From JAKVCB01 sp965243695 (GTDB lineage Bacteria; Planctomycetota; Planctomycetia; Pirellulales; Lacipirellulaceae): a DNA stretch of 64,000 bases. Positions 32,513-41,770 of the stretch are shown here, in pieces; position 1 is the first letter of the stretch; each line of letters opens with the position of its first letter. The position numbers were made by a program, and so were the translations under genes. A model generated the notes under the pieces. That model ran no database searches. It saw only the letters and a program-made list of their open reading frames with translations, and was not told the origin of the DNA. Where the stretch lies: positions 1 through 64,000 of the forward strand of contig CBDEWC010000011.1 of the NCBI GenBank assembly GCA_965243695.1, read 5' to 3'.

Positions 32513-35113
32513 CTAGGGAAACCGTGTTGGTGGGGACCGGTCAGGCACGACTTCCAGCAGGACGATGTCCCAAGGCTCCATTCTCAAAGAAACGGTTCTA
32601 CTGGCTACTTCCTCACCTTTGGAAGGGAAATATTTTTCCGAACGAGGCCACCTTTGGAATATCTGCCATTTGCTGTCCTGGGGGAATCCCCATTCCGCAC
32701 TGAGCGTGAGTTCTGCCTCCGCGTCGATCGGGCCGCCATTATTCAGGGCGATGAATGCCCGGTCGGCGCTGGAGCAAAGATATCCGTAGAGCTGGTCCTT
32801 CCATGGATTCCCCAGAATAAAGCGAGAATTTCGAAAACACTCGGGGTATTTTCTCAGCAAGGTAGTGAAGGTTGCCAGATCTCCTGCATCCTCATCTGTA
32901 AGCCACTTCGGATGTGCCCATAGCTGCGAGAGAAGGCTACCCCGGCACAAGTCCATGACGAACCCTTCCTGCCAGCGTTCTTTGCCAACATGGGAGTTCC
33001 ACGTTGTCGATGCAAGCCATATTCCAAGAGAATCTTTGCAGAGGGAAGGAACATCACCGGCATGACACGCATACCACTCCGACTGGTCTAATGCCCGGGT
33101 GACCGAGTCTCTTTTGTATTTCGTCTCCCACCCGCAAGGCTGACCTGCTTCAATAAACAGCCCCGACTCATAGATCGTGTCCACCCACAAGAGCCACCAC
33201 GGAGACCGGTATCCCCAGTAACCTATCAATAAACAATCGGGGTTCTCCCTGTCCCAGGCCTGTAGGTTTTCGATGACTGAACTGCAGATCGCCTCGATAG
33301 AATACTTGCCGATTCTGTGCCCATGATTCTCGTTCCAGCAGTTCTTGAACAGGTTGTCGAGCTTGAACAGCCAAACACCGTTATCACGGATATGGGTACG
33401 AATGCCCTGCTCGAAAAGGCTCTTGTACGGTTCGCTGGCACGGCAAAGAATATTTGCGCCGTCAAACTGGCCTGTACCCATCTGATTGATTGCTTTTGAT
33501 AGGAATCCTCTTTCAGGTGTTATTCCACAAGAAGCTACCGCAGGGTTCCTTCCAATCGACCATTTTCGCAGGGAACTGTCGAACCACAGTCCGACTTGAG
33601 CCCCCACATTGCGGATTCTGTCAAACACTCGGCCGGGTCCATCGGGCCAGCCACTTTCAAAATAATCACCTGGCTCGAGTATGTTGCAATCTTCGATCAA
33701 GTAGCTGCATTCTGTGCCATTCTTGTAGAAGCTTGTCAGGTCACCCGCGGTATCCAGCCACGCCTCCAGTGTCAGGGCATCAAAGCAGAGGGCGTGCCGT
33801 TCTCCTATCTTCGCCATGCCGTCGAGTATCTCGAGGACATATTCTTCACTTAGTATTGAGCCCTCTTCTTCGGTGTCCCAGGTCCCGCAGCCCTCAAATA
33901 AGGCATACGGTTTGTCGTGCTTTCGAGCTACGCGTCTGCACCTGCTCTCAATGTGATCTCTGAATGCAGCCGGTGACTGGCCTTCCCCGGCCGTGCCCAC
34001 GATAACTTCCATCAGGTCAACGGTGTTCCCAGGGCTGAGCGTCTTTCCGGAGAATTGCCTCAAACGGATCCGGCCGTCCAGTCCCTGGCACAATCCCGCG
34101 GGGTGCGCCAGGCCGAAGAATAACTGATTGTTGACGTGAACTGGAAATCCAACAAATCCTTCACTGGCAGCACCATTGGTGTGGTAATCGCCCAGTTCTG
34201 CATCAAGCAAACAGAGAGAGGTTGAACCAGAATTCGTTAATGACGTAAATCTTCGGAGCGTGGGAGAATCTTCTTCCCATGCGTAGCGAATATTTGCCTG
34301 AATGGGTTTTCCCCGGGCTTTTAGTTCTATAACAAGCTCTGCACTTTTATCTCGATTTTGTGTTTCGTGAGAACAGACCACAAAGTCGATTGCTTCGGAT
34401 GGTTCACCGACGGTAACATACTGATCGAACAGAATTGGAGTGCACGCTCCGATTTTCATCTCGTTGCAGGGGGCAAGCCCATTGGCGTTCTGCAATTTCG
34501 CCGTCTCTGCTCTGTAGCCCTTCATCTGAAGTGCCAACACGTTGTCGCCACCAAACCGCAAGAGCTCATAGTACGCATCGTCTGGAGCCAAGCGGAGAAC
34601 CGCCGGCTCTCTCCAGGACGCCGTTTCGACGCGCAGTAAGATCTCCGTGCCGTTCAAAAAGACGCGCATCCAATCAGAGTCGTGTAGTCCATAGCCTCCT
34701 AGTACGATCGTTACGGGTTGGCCGGTCCTGTTGGGCAGAGAGCCGGTCCTGTTGGGCAGAGAGAATGAGGTGCGCGCCCAGGTGTACCTGGCTTGGCTGC
34801 CTAGGGGAATAAGAAACCTCTCCCATTGTTTGTCATCAACGTCACACTGAAAGTACCCGCTCGTGAAGCCTGGATCTTCGTCAGGGGCGGTGTCAGAAGG
34901 GCCCGTGTTGACTCGTTTCCAGTTCTTGATCTCGATACGGGAAATGGCCGTGTCAATCCAGAGCCTTAGCTCATCGCGCCGGCCGAGTTGGAAATGCTCG
35001 CCCGTGATCTTGTTGGCAATGCCAACCGCCCGCAGGCTGCCCGCTGCGGATATCTCAAGCTCATAGGAAAAATTCGGATTGTCGATGCGCAAACTGGATT
35101 CGTATTTGCTCAT
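32513..35113 (-). CDS. GH36/alpha-galactosidase-like protein
   Basis: 866 residues, start ATG 35113 with a weak ribosome site. An N-terminal beta-rich half with an inserted jelly-roll-like segment (about 100-200) precedes a TIM barrel. VGLWFDSSLRKWS and GVWLFKLDNLFKN resemble the strands of GH36-type enzymes, where the aspartate of the K-x-D segment is the nucleophile; a C-terminal beta domain follows. Family assignment is moderate. No signal peptide. A 21-bp tandem duplication adds S-L-P-N-R-T-G twice near residues 118-131. By eye the gene is less G+C-rich than its neighbours, which may indicate transfer. It lies between the DUF6259 cluster and the DUF1559 array. Confidence 0.75.
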   Translation of the reverse strand: MSKYESSLRIDNPNFSYELEISAAGSLRAVGIANKITGEHFQLGRRDELRLWIDTAISRIEIKNWKRVNTGPSDTAPDEDPGFTSGYFQCDVDDKQWERFLIPLGSQARYTWARTSFSLPNRTGSLPNRTGQPVTIVLGGYGLHDSDWMRVFLNGTEILLRVETASWREPAVLRLAPDDAYYELLRFGGDNVLALQMKGYRAETAKLQNANGLAPCNEMKIGACTPILFDQYVTVGEPSEAIDFVVCSHETQNRDKSAELVIELKARGKPIQANIRYAWEEDSPTLRRFTSLTNSGSTSLCLLDAELGDYHTNGAASEGFVGFPVHVNNQLFFGLAHPAGLCQGLDGRIRLRQFSGKTLSPGNTVDLMEVIVGTAGEGQSPAAFRDHIESRCRRVARKHDKPYALFEGCGTWDTEEEGSILSEEYVLEILDGMAKIGERHALCFDALTLEAWLDTAGDLTSFYKNGTECSYLIEDCNILEPGDYFESGWPDGPGRVFDRIRNVGAQVGLWFDSSLRKWSIGRNPAVASCGITPERGFLSKAINQMGTGQFDGANILCRASEPYKSLFEQGIRTHIRDNGVWLFKLDNLFKNCWNENHGHRIGKYSIEAICSSVIENLQAWDRENPDCLLIGYWGYRSPWWLLWVDTIYESGLFIEAGQPCGWETKYKRDSVTRALDQSEWYACHAGDVPSLCKDSLGIWLASTTWNSHVGKERWQEGFVMDLCRGSLLSQLWAHPKWLTDEDAGDLATFTTLLRKYPECFRNSRFILGNPWKDQLYGYLCSSADRAFIALNNGGPIDAEAELTLSAEWGFPQDSKWQIFQRWPRSEKYFPSKGEEVASRTVSLRMEPWDIVLLEVVPDRSPPTRFP
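34721..34762 (-). repeat. 21-bp in-frame tandem repeat inside the GH36-like gene
   Basis: GCCGGTCCTGTTGGGCAGAGA-type unit (21 bp) repeated exactly at 34721-34741 and 34742-34762, giving a seven-residue duplication S-L-P-N-R-T-G. Length is a multiple of three, so the frame survives. Confidence 0.92.
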
Positions 35114-35443
35114 GGCAATTTTTCAACCTGTGATTGTTGGAGCCGAGCTTCTTCGCCTCAACACAGATGGCCCCCCAAGTGTCTTCGTTGGCGGAGGCCA
35201 GCCGAGGAAATGCGTCCGCGCGCGGCTGTGCCGTTTTCGGCCTATCACGCGGTGTGCCGTCATGCCGCGATACCTTGCGTTGGATTTCCCTTCGGCGCGG
35301 GTCGGCGCGGCAGCGAGTCGCATCAGGCATAGGGACCCGGTTGGAATCCATGGATCATGAGGATGGCGGTGAATATCACACGTTTTCATGACAGAAGAGT
35401 TTCGGTCATGGATATGTATTTCTCGGGATCGTTGCCGGCGACA
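35114..35443. other. Intergenic gap without recognised gene
   Basis: 330 bases between the FGE-like stop and the GH36-like start, both on the minus strand. Short open frames on both strands show no protein-like composition. It presumably holds the GH36-like promoter, but no clear -35/-10 pair was found. Confidence 0.5.
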
Positions 35444-36334
35444 TTACTTGAGCGACAGAATCGCTCGAAATCCGACTTCGGCGCTCGCGTTGACCGGTGC
35501 GGTGTTATAGCGTGAACCGCTTTGGCAATGGACAGGATGGTAACTCCAGCAGCCACCTCGGACGACCTTGGTGATTTTTCCGTCAAGCCGCGAGGAGCCG
35601 TCCGTTGGCGGTTTGCCGAACCGGTCAACGTGGTCATGATGGACGTAATCGTCGTCCACCCATTCGGCGGCGTTGCCCAGCATGTCGTAAAGTCCCCACG
35701 GATTTGGAAGTTTGCCCGCTACCGAATGCGTATGGTACTCTGTGCTCGTGTTGGCCCAGCCGTGATCTCCAAACGGCTTTGGGTCGTCGCCGAAGAAATA
35801 GGTGGTCGTCGTCTGTGCCCGACAGGCGTACTCCCATTGCGAATCGCTGGGCAGGGCCAGGCCTGCCCACTGGCAAAAGGCCTTTGCGTTCTTCCAGCTT
35901 ACCCAGACGACGGGGTAGTCATCTTCGGGCGACATAATGCTCTTGCCGCGCCAGTGCTTGAGGTACATGTCGTAAAAAGGGTCCGGGTCGACGTCCCCCT
36001 TGCCATCGTAACCGGTTGCCTCGACGAAACGCCGATACTGCCCGTTGGTGACCTCCGTCTTTCCCATGTAAAAGGGTTTTTTCAGGGTCACCAGGGTCTG
36101 CTTGGTCTCGGTCCCCAACGACATTTTGGCTGGTATTCCCATCGTGAGACTGCCGGCCGGAACCAGGACCAACTCCATGGACGTTTTGTCGTGGATGATC
36201 TTATCCGCGTAGCCTTCAAAAGATTCCTTGGCTCCTGTGGCCGGGTGACAGCCGGCAGGCACTTTCGGCTGCTGTGCACCTGCCACGACTCCCATGCAAC
36301 CTACAATCACCGATGCTGTAATGAACTGTCTCAT
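35444..36334 (-). CDS. FGE-like (SUMF1 fold) exported protein, module 2
   Basis: 296 residues. Signal peptide MRQFITASVIVGCMGVVAGA, then VPAGC..EGYADKIIHDKT, shared with the other modules, and the FGE fold: LVLVPAGSLTMG, FYMGKTEVTNGQYRRFVEATG, LPSDSQWEYACRA, WGLYDMLGNAAEWVDDD, VRGGCW and GFRAILSL. The end has only one cysteine (HCQSGSRY) in the place where true FGE has its copper-binding pair, plus one in GGCW, so formylglycine synthesis is doubtful. It overlaps the upstream DUF6259-type gene by ATGA, as module 1 does, implying translational coupling and a joint role outside the cytoplasm. Confidence 0.88.
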   Translation of the reverse strand: MRQFITASVIVGCMGVVAGAQQPKVPAGCHPATGAKESFEGYADKIIHDKTSMELVLVPAGSLTMGIPAKMSLGTETKQTLVTLKKPFYMGKTEVTNGQYRRFVEATGYDGKGDVDPDPFYDMYLKHWRGKSIMSPEDDYPVVWVSWKNAKAFCQWAGLALPSDSQWEYACRAQTTTTYFFGDDPKPFGDHGWANTSTEYHTHSVAGKLPNPWGLYDMLGNAAEWVDDDYVHHDHVDRFGKPPTDGSSRLDGKITKVVRGGCWSYHPVHCQSGSRYNTAPVNASAEVGFRAILSLK

Positions 36335-39117
36335 GGTGTGACCTCCAGTTTAAGAGCAATCAAACCCCACGGGTCGATACTCATGGTTTTTGTCAGGACG
36401 CCGCCCTCCCATTCGCCAACGAGCAGTTCCCCCTTGGGAGTCCACTGCGACACTTTCAGTTTCTCGTTGGGGCCAATGCCGACAATCTCATGGAGATCTT
36501 GCGTCCAGGTAAATTTGTGTGCCTTTTGGTCGTAGTTCAAAAAGAACAGCCCGATCGTCCCGTCAGGGGCCCGCCAGGCGCTTCCTTCGACAGCCCTCAC
36601 CGGGAACGCAGGCTGGTATTGCGCGCATGGGCTTCCAGGCAGGATCGGCAGGTTTCCCTCAATCTTGGGAGGCCGCAGCATTTCGCCGTATCCCAGATAG
36701 GGCCTGGCGAACTGGGCGTGACACCACAGGAGTTTCCGGTAGTAGTGCCCGACGTCCCCAAATACGTCACTGGCCAGCCAGGGCATGATGTTGTTTTCCC
36801 CATTCTGGGTCCCTGTCAGCCACCAACGGCCTATGGTCTGCGGGGTGGAGCAGTTCTGCACGCCCCCGAAAATCTGCGTGTATCCATGGTACACGGCAAA
36901 GTAAGCCGGGGTGTTTGAGGAGACTCCGCCTGTGTGGCTGGTGTCGACGACGTCAATGCACCACTCGGCAGTGTGTTCGGCACTGATCATCGTCTCCGGA
37001 TCCAGTTCCTGGCATTTTGTGCGCACTTCTTCCAGCAGTCCATGGACTGCCTTGGTCCAGTAGTCACCGCCGGCGATGTCGTGTCCATGATCGGTGTTGA
37101 AGCAATCTTCCGTGTGGTTGGTGAAGTAGTCAAAGTAGAGGCCGGAAACTCCGTACTTTCCGACCAGCGTCGTGGTGAGGTCAACGATTTTTTTGTGCCA
37201 CAACTCGGTGGCCGGACAAATTCCCGCAGACAGATCATGGCTGCCTGCATAGGTTAGCGGCACGATCCCCTGCTCCATTAATAAGCCCGCTTTTTCCCCC
37301 TCTTCCATTCGGTAGCTTTCGGTGGTGGTGTTCCACAGCCATCCGATGATGTAGTTCACCACCCGGATGTCTTTTGCGCGCAAATCTTTCACGAGTGCAG
37401 CATAGTTGTCCGACCCAATTCTCGGGGGCAGATAATCAGGGTTGGAATGGTGATCGTAACCGGGCATGTAGCCATAATCATGGAGAATAACGTTTGGCAG
37501 ATTGAAATAGTTTCGATGGAGGTCCACAAAACCAATATCCGCTTCGTGGTTCATGCGATTGTTCGACCAGTATGCCAGATTGAGCAACCACTTGGGATAA
37601 TCATCCCGCGCATGGATCGGGCCTTTGCTGCACCACGGCGCCGTGAGCGCCCACTTCCGGTAAATGCGCGAGGCGTCAAACCAGTCGCCTTGAAACGGAC
37701 CCACCACCAGATCGCCGGGACTGCGATACTCGAGCACCATTTTGTCCGCACCCCAGTTCAGCACCGGGTGCGAAATGGAAACGGCCAACGTTTTGCGTTC
37801 TGCATCGGGCGTCCAGTCGAGATGCTTTCGATTGGCCTGGCCGTCTTCGGCGGCACAGTAGAACCCCAGTCCGTTTCCCAGCAGCGCCGTGAACTGCATC
37901 GACCCGCCGGGATACTTGAAGCCAACCGGGGCGCCTTCCAAGAGCGGAGATGGTTCCACGTCACCTATCATGTGAGTAACGAGTACCTGATCCTCCGCTG
38001 CCCCCTCGGTCAAAGGCAGGATCCCTGACACCCAAGGATGGGTCACGGTTTTCAGCCCTGTCCCCTCACCTTTTACGTTAACGAGTATCCGCGATCGCGC
38101 CAGGCTTTCGTCTTCCTTCAACTTGGTCACGACGTTGATCTGGAGGTCTTCCACCGACCATGTGAACAGGAGCCTGCCCTCCCCGTTTTTTGCATCGACT
38201 TTGACCTCGCACGGAATGCCTGCATTGGTATAAGAGAGCCGCTGTCCATCCGCTTTTTTTACATCGACCTTCCACGAAGTTGCCTGTGACTCGTTGATCC
38301 TGAGCAGTTCCTTGTTCGAAGTTGAGTCGTGGACTCTCAACATGCCACCACCCTGTTTGCCCTGCGCCCACAAAATGGTGACCTGTTCATTGCGCAGGTA
38401 AGGGTATCCGTCGAGTAGGCCGGCCTCGGCGCCCGCCGATCGCTTTGCGTTCGGATCTGTTTTGGTCATCAGCGTTGTAAGCCGGGCATCTTCTGCCGCT
38501 TGAGCTTTAGCGGTGGCTTTCGCTGCGGCGGAGTCAACGGCGGCCGGTGTCGGGTGGAAATCCCACAGGGAAAAGTCGTCCACCCGAATGACCCCGCCTT
38601 TGCCTCCCTGCCCACGCGGCTGTAGGTTCACGATCATAGTGTAGAGGTCTTCAGGCGTGGTGGACGGGTCGGCAGTGAACTCGTCCGCGATATATTTCCA
38701 CTTTCCATCGACCTTCATGTCGAAATAAAGATCTTTGCGATCTTGGTTCGTGTCGTTTTTCATGTCGCGGGCAATCACCTGTTCGACCGGGCCATCTGGC
38801 GGGCCGCCTGCGACGACCTTGTACCAGATGGAGATTCGGTATTTCTTGCCGCCTTCAAGCCCGGGCACTCGGGCGTGAATAAAGTTACTGCAGGCAAACT
38901 TCTCGGTGGTGTCAATCTGGAGTGATTGTTTACCGGTTGAGCCTGGACGGACGTCGTCGCTCGAGGAATAGACCGCCCCGACGGCGCCCGCACCCTTGCA
39001 GTGCCACGTGATCCAGTCGGAAATGCCTGCTTCGAAGTCGCCCTGCGGAAGCATCTCCACGGCATGCGATAATTTGGGTGCACGCCGGATAGGAACATGG
39101 TGATAACCACGTACCAT
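36331..39117 (-). CDS. DUF6259-type protein with CBM-like domain; signal peptide out of frame
   Basis: 928-residue open frame. Residues about 20-190 form a CBM4/9-like domain (MLPQGDFEAGISDWITWHCKG), followed by an alanine-rich linker, then the DUF6259-type body with WFDASRIYRKWALTAPWC, GVSGLYFDYFTNHTEDCFN and ISAEHTAEWCIDVVD, where the paralogues have AEDTAEW. It closely resembles the gene at 42762-45413. That copy starts with a signal peptide (MKQVARLLKW..); here the matching peptide lies in another frame at 39143-39083, separated by two extra bases at about 39079-39082. As it stands the product begins at 39117 without a signal peptide. It overlaps FGE-like module 2 by ATGA. Confidence 0.78.
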   Translation of the reverse strand: MVRGYHHVPIRRAPKLSHAVEMLPQGDFEAGISDWITWHCKGAGAVGAVYSSSDDVRPGSTGKQSLQIDTTEKFACSNFIHARVPGLEGGKKYRISIWYKVVAGGPPDGPVEQVIARDMKNDTNQDRKDLYFDMKVDGKWKYIADEFTADPSTTPEDLYTMIVNLQPRGQGGKGGVIRVDDFSLWDFHPTPAAVDSAAAKATAKAQAAEDARLTTLMTKTDPNAKRSAGAEAGLLDGYPYLRNEQVTILWAQGKQGGGMLRVHDSTSNKELLRINESQATSWKVDVKKADGQRLSYTNAGIPCEVKVDAKNGEGRLLFTWSVEDLQINVVTKLKEDESLARSRILVNVKGEGTGLKTVTHPWVSGILPLTEGAAEDQVLVTHMIGDVEPSPLLEGAPVGFKYPGGSMQFTALLGNGLGFYCAAEDGQANRKHLDWTPDAERKTLAVSISHPVLNWGADKMVLEYRSPGDLVVGPFQGDWFDASRIYRKWALTAPWCSKGPIHARDDYPKWLLNLAYWSNNRMNHEADIGFVDLHRNYFNLPNVILHDYGYMPGYDHHSNPDYLPPRIGSDNYAALVKDLRAKDIRVVNYIIGWLWNTTTESYRMEEGEKAGLLMEQGIVPLTYAGSHDLSAGICPATELWHKKIVDLTTTLVGKYGVSGLYFDYFTNHTEDCFNTDHGHDIAGGDYWTKAVHGLLEEVRTKCQELDPETMISAEHTAEWCIDVVDTSHTGGVSSNTPAYFAVYHGYTQIFGGVQNCSTPQTIGRWWLTGTQNGENNIMPWLASDVFGDVGHYYRKLLWCHAQFARPYLGYGEMLRPPKIEGNLPILPGSPCAQYQPAFPVRAVEGSAWRAPDGTIGLFFLNYDQKAHKFTWTQDLHEIVGIGPNEKLKVSQWTPKGELLVGEWEGGVLTKTMSIDPWGLIALKLEVTP

Positions 39118-39143
39118 TTCAGTAACCTTGCCACTTGTTTCAT
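39080..39143 (-). pseudogene. Frameshifted signal-peptide segment of the DUF6259-type gene
   Basis: ATG 39143 opens MKQVARLLKWYVVITMFLSG, nearly the same as the signal peptide of the paralogue starting at 45413. The minus strand reads GGCGTGCACCCAAATTATCG here against GGCGTGCCCAGATTCTCG there; the extra CA shifts the frame, so this start no longer leads into the body. It is a true lesion or a consensus error. Confidence 0.7.
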
Positions 39144-39187
39144 CGTACTATCCTTCTCGCCACTTGTTGCATCGTACGGTCCTTCTC
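39130..39187 (-). repeat. 29-bp tandem repeat duplicating ribosome site and start codon
   Basis: Two 29-bp units (39130-39158 and 39159-39187) with three differences. Each carries AGAAGGA and an ATG on the minus strand. The upstream ATG (39172) opens a ten-codon frame (M-Q-Q-V-A-R-R-I-V-R) whose TGA overlaps the ATG at 39143 as ATGA. Confidence 0.85.
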
Positions 39188-39291
39188 GAAATGCACGAAC
39201 GTGTGGATTCCAACACCTCGTTATTGTAGCCAGATCTGCCTGGGGAAGCTGGCGGAAATTTTGAAGATTCCAATCGCACCCAGTCCATTGC

Positions 39292-41556
39292 TCACGGTTC
39301 GACTTCCAGCTTAAGGGCGATCAATCCCCGCGGCTCGATTTTCGTGGTTCGTCTCAACAGGCCGCCCGCCCACTGGCCGACGGTCTGCTCGCCTTGCGGT
39401 GTCCAGCCAGTTACCTTCAAGTTTTTCTCTGGGCCGATCTCTGCAATTTCATTGAGGTCCTGGGTCCAGGTGAACTCGTGTTCCTGTTCGCTGTCGTAAT
39501 TCAAAAAGAAGATTCCTACGGTCCCGTCGGGCGCTCTCCAGGCGCTGCCTTCGACCGCCCTCACCGGGAATGCGGGCTGGTACTGCCCGCACGCGCTGCC
39601 AGGCAGTACCGGCAGGTCGCCCGCAATCTTGGGAGGCCTGAGCATTTCGCCATATCCCAGATACGGCTTGGCGAACTGGGTGTGACACCGCAAGAGATTC
39701 CTGTAGTAGATTCCCATATCCCCAACTTTTCCGGCAGCAAGCCAGGGCATGATATTGTTAAACCCATTCTCGGTTCCCATCATCCACCACCGCCCGATCG
39801 TCTGCGGTGTGCTACAGTTTTGCACACCTCCGAATACCTGCGTATACCCATGATACACGGCGAGGTAAACGGGCGTGTTCGAAGACACGCCTCCCGTGTG
39901 CACGGAGTCGACGACATCGATGCACCACTCTGCGGTGTCTTCGGCGCAGAGCATGAACTCGGGATTCAGCTTCTTGCACTCGGCGCGCACCTCTTCGTAT
40001 AACCCATGCACGCCCTGGGACCAGTAGTTACCTCCGGCGATCGGGTGCCCGTGATCGGTGTTGAAACAATCGGACGTATGGTTGGTGAAGTAGTCAAAAT
40101 AAATGCCATCCACCCCGTACTTCCCAACCAGTTCCGTCGCCACCTCAAGCATCTTGCCTCGCCACAACTGGGTGGCGGGGCACATCGCTGCAGACAGTTC
40201 GGGGCTGCTCACATAGGTCTCTGCGACGGTCCCCGACTCCATCAATAAGCCCCCTTTGTGCTCCGCATCTTCGATCCGATAGCTTTCAGTGGCGGTGTTC
40301 CACAGCCATCCGATCACGTAGGGCACTACTCGCATGTTCTTCGCCTGCAAATCTTTTACGAGTTGTGCAAACTCCTGCGAACCAATTCTCGGAGGGAAGT
40401 AGGCGGGATTGGTATCGTGGTGGTAGGCATTTGAACTCCACCCGGAATCGTGGCAGATGCTCTCGGGAGTGTCGAAGAACTCTTGAGTCATGTACGCCAG
40501 TTCGATGTTCCCCTCGTTACTCAGGGAGCCAATCATTCGGTACCCCAGTTTGACCAGCCACTGCGGATAATCGTTTCGCTTGTGAATCGGTCCTTTCCTG
40601 GACCAGGGCGCCGTCAAGGCCCACTTGCGGTAGATCCGCGCCACGTCAAACCAGTCGCCTTGAAATGGCCCCATGACCACATCGCCGGGGCTGTGATACT
40701 CACGCACCAGTTCCTTTGCTCCCCAGTTCAGCACCGGATGCGAAACGGAAAAGGCCAGCGTTCCGCTGGCTGCACCCGGTGTCCAGGCGAAATACTTCCG
40801 ATGAACCTGCCCGTCTTCCTCGGCACAGTAAAGGCCTCGTCCATCTCCCATGAGCGCCGTGAACTGCATCGATCCAAGCGGGTACTTGAACCCCACCGCC
40901 TGGCCCGAAACAAGCGGCGATTCCTTCACGTCACCCACGTGGTGTGTTAGAAGTATTTGATCATTCTTCGCTCCCTCGGTGAGTGGCAAAATGCCTTGCA
41001 CCACGGGAAACGTTACGGTCTTCAGCCCCGGTCCTGCGTCCCTTGCGTTGATGCGTATCCTCGACCGCGCGAGACTCTGTCCGCTCTTCAGACGTGTCTC
41101 TACCTCGACCGGCACATCCTCCCGGGGCCACGTGAATAACAGCTTTCCCTCGCCACCGGTGGCATCGAACTTTACCTTGCACGGTATGCCCACATTATCA
41201 TAAGACAGGAGTTCTCCACCGATTCTTTTTAGATCCACCTTCCACGCTGTCGCCTTCGACTCCTCGAGCCTCAGTAGTTCTTTCTCTGATCTCAGGTCAC
41301 GGATTCTCAATAAGCCCCCGCCGTTTTCTGCCCTCGACCACAAATAAATCACCTGCTCATTCCGCAAGTAGGGAAATCCATCGAGAATTCCCGCTGCCAC
41401 GCCGTCCGACCTCTTTTCTTGGGCATGAATGGCTTCGGTCGATAGCTTCGCCATCACACGATCAACTCCCTGATCATCGGCCGCCGCTGGAGTTACCCAA
41501 AGCGTGGAAGTTGCCAAAAGAACGAGCCTTCCTGTGAATGGTCGTATTCGTTTCAT
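39292..41556 (-). CDS. DUF6259-type hydrolase-like exported protein, short form
   Basis: 754 residues with a signal peptide (RLVLLATSTLWVTPAAA). It lacks the N-terminal CBM-like domain of its neighbours and starts straight into the beta domain. Conserved segments: MQFTALMGDGRGLYCAEEDG, WFDVARIYRKWALTAPW (302-318), VDGIYFDYFTNHTSDCFN with D488, LCAEDTAEWCIDVVD with E539, and a closing PRGLIALKLEVEP. D488 and E539 are candidate catalytic residues because they are in strand-end positions and conserved in almost all paralogues here. Closest to the gene at 45638-48430, especially over the C-terminal 250 residues; the two look like the matching members of a 6.3-kb duplicated unit. Confidence 0.82.
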   Translation of the reverse strand: MKRIRPFTGRLVLLATSTLWVTPAAADDQGVDRVMAKLSTEAIHAQEKRSDGVAAGILDGFPYLRNEQVIYLWSRAENGGGLLRIRDLRSEKELLRLEESKATAWKVDLKRIGGELLSYDNVGIPCKVKFDATGGEGKLLFTWPREDVPVEVETRLKSGQSLARSRIRINARDAGPGLKTVTFPVVQGILPLTEGAKNDQILLTHHVGDVKESPLVSGQAVGFKYPLGSMQFTALMGDGRGLYCAEEDGQVHRKYFAWTPGAASGTLAFSVSHPVLNWGAKELVREYHSPGDVVMGPFQGDWFDVARIYRKWALTAPWSRKGPIHKRNDYPQWLVKLGYRMIGSLSNEGNIELAYMTQEFFDTPESICHDSGWSSNAYHHDTNPAYFPPRIGSQEFAQLVKDLQAKNMRVVPYVIGWLWNTATESYRIEDAEHKGGLLMESGTVAETYVSSPELSAAMCPATQLWRGKMLEVATELVGKYGVDGIYFDYFTNHTSDCFNTDHGHPIAGGNYWSQGVHGLYEEVRAECKKLNPEFMLCAEDTAEWCIDVVDSVHTGGVSSNTPVYLAVYHGYTQVFGGVQNCSTPQTIGRWWMMGTENGFNNIMPWLAAGKVGDMGIYYRNLLRCHTQFAKPYLGYGEMLRPPKIAGDLPVLPGSACGQYQPAFPVRAVEGSAWRAPDGTVGIFFLNYDSEQEHEFTWTQDLNEIAEIGPEKNLKVTGWTPQGEQTVGQWAGGLLRRTTKIEPRGLIALKLEVEP

Positions 41557-41770
41557 GGTTCTGGGTTTCTTTAATAGGACGCGGTGCTTTGAGTTTCGCT
41601 ACTGTAAGGAACGACACGGTATGCATCCGGTCGTGGGTATTCACAGCACGACGACCTGGTTGGGGTGCCGTTATCAGTTGTTGCTTGTTTTCGATTTGCG
41701 GGTTGCTAGATGACGTTGCCTAATGGTGCACACGGTTGCCAGTTCAGCCTGGTGGAACGGGCCGCGAAGC

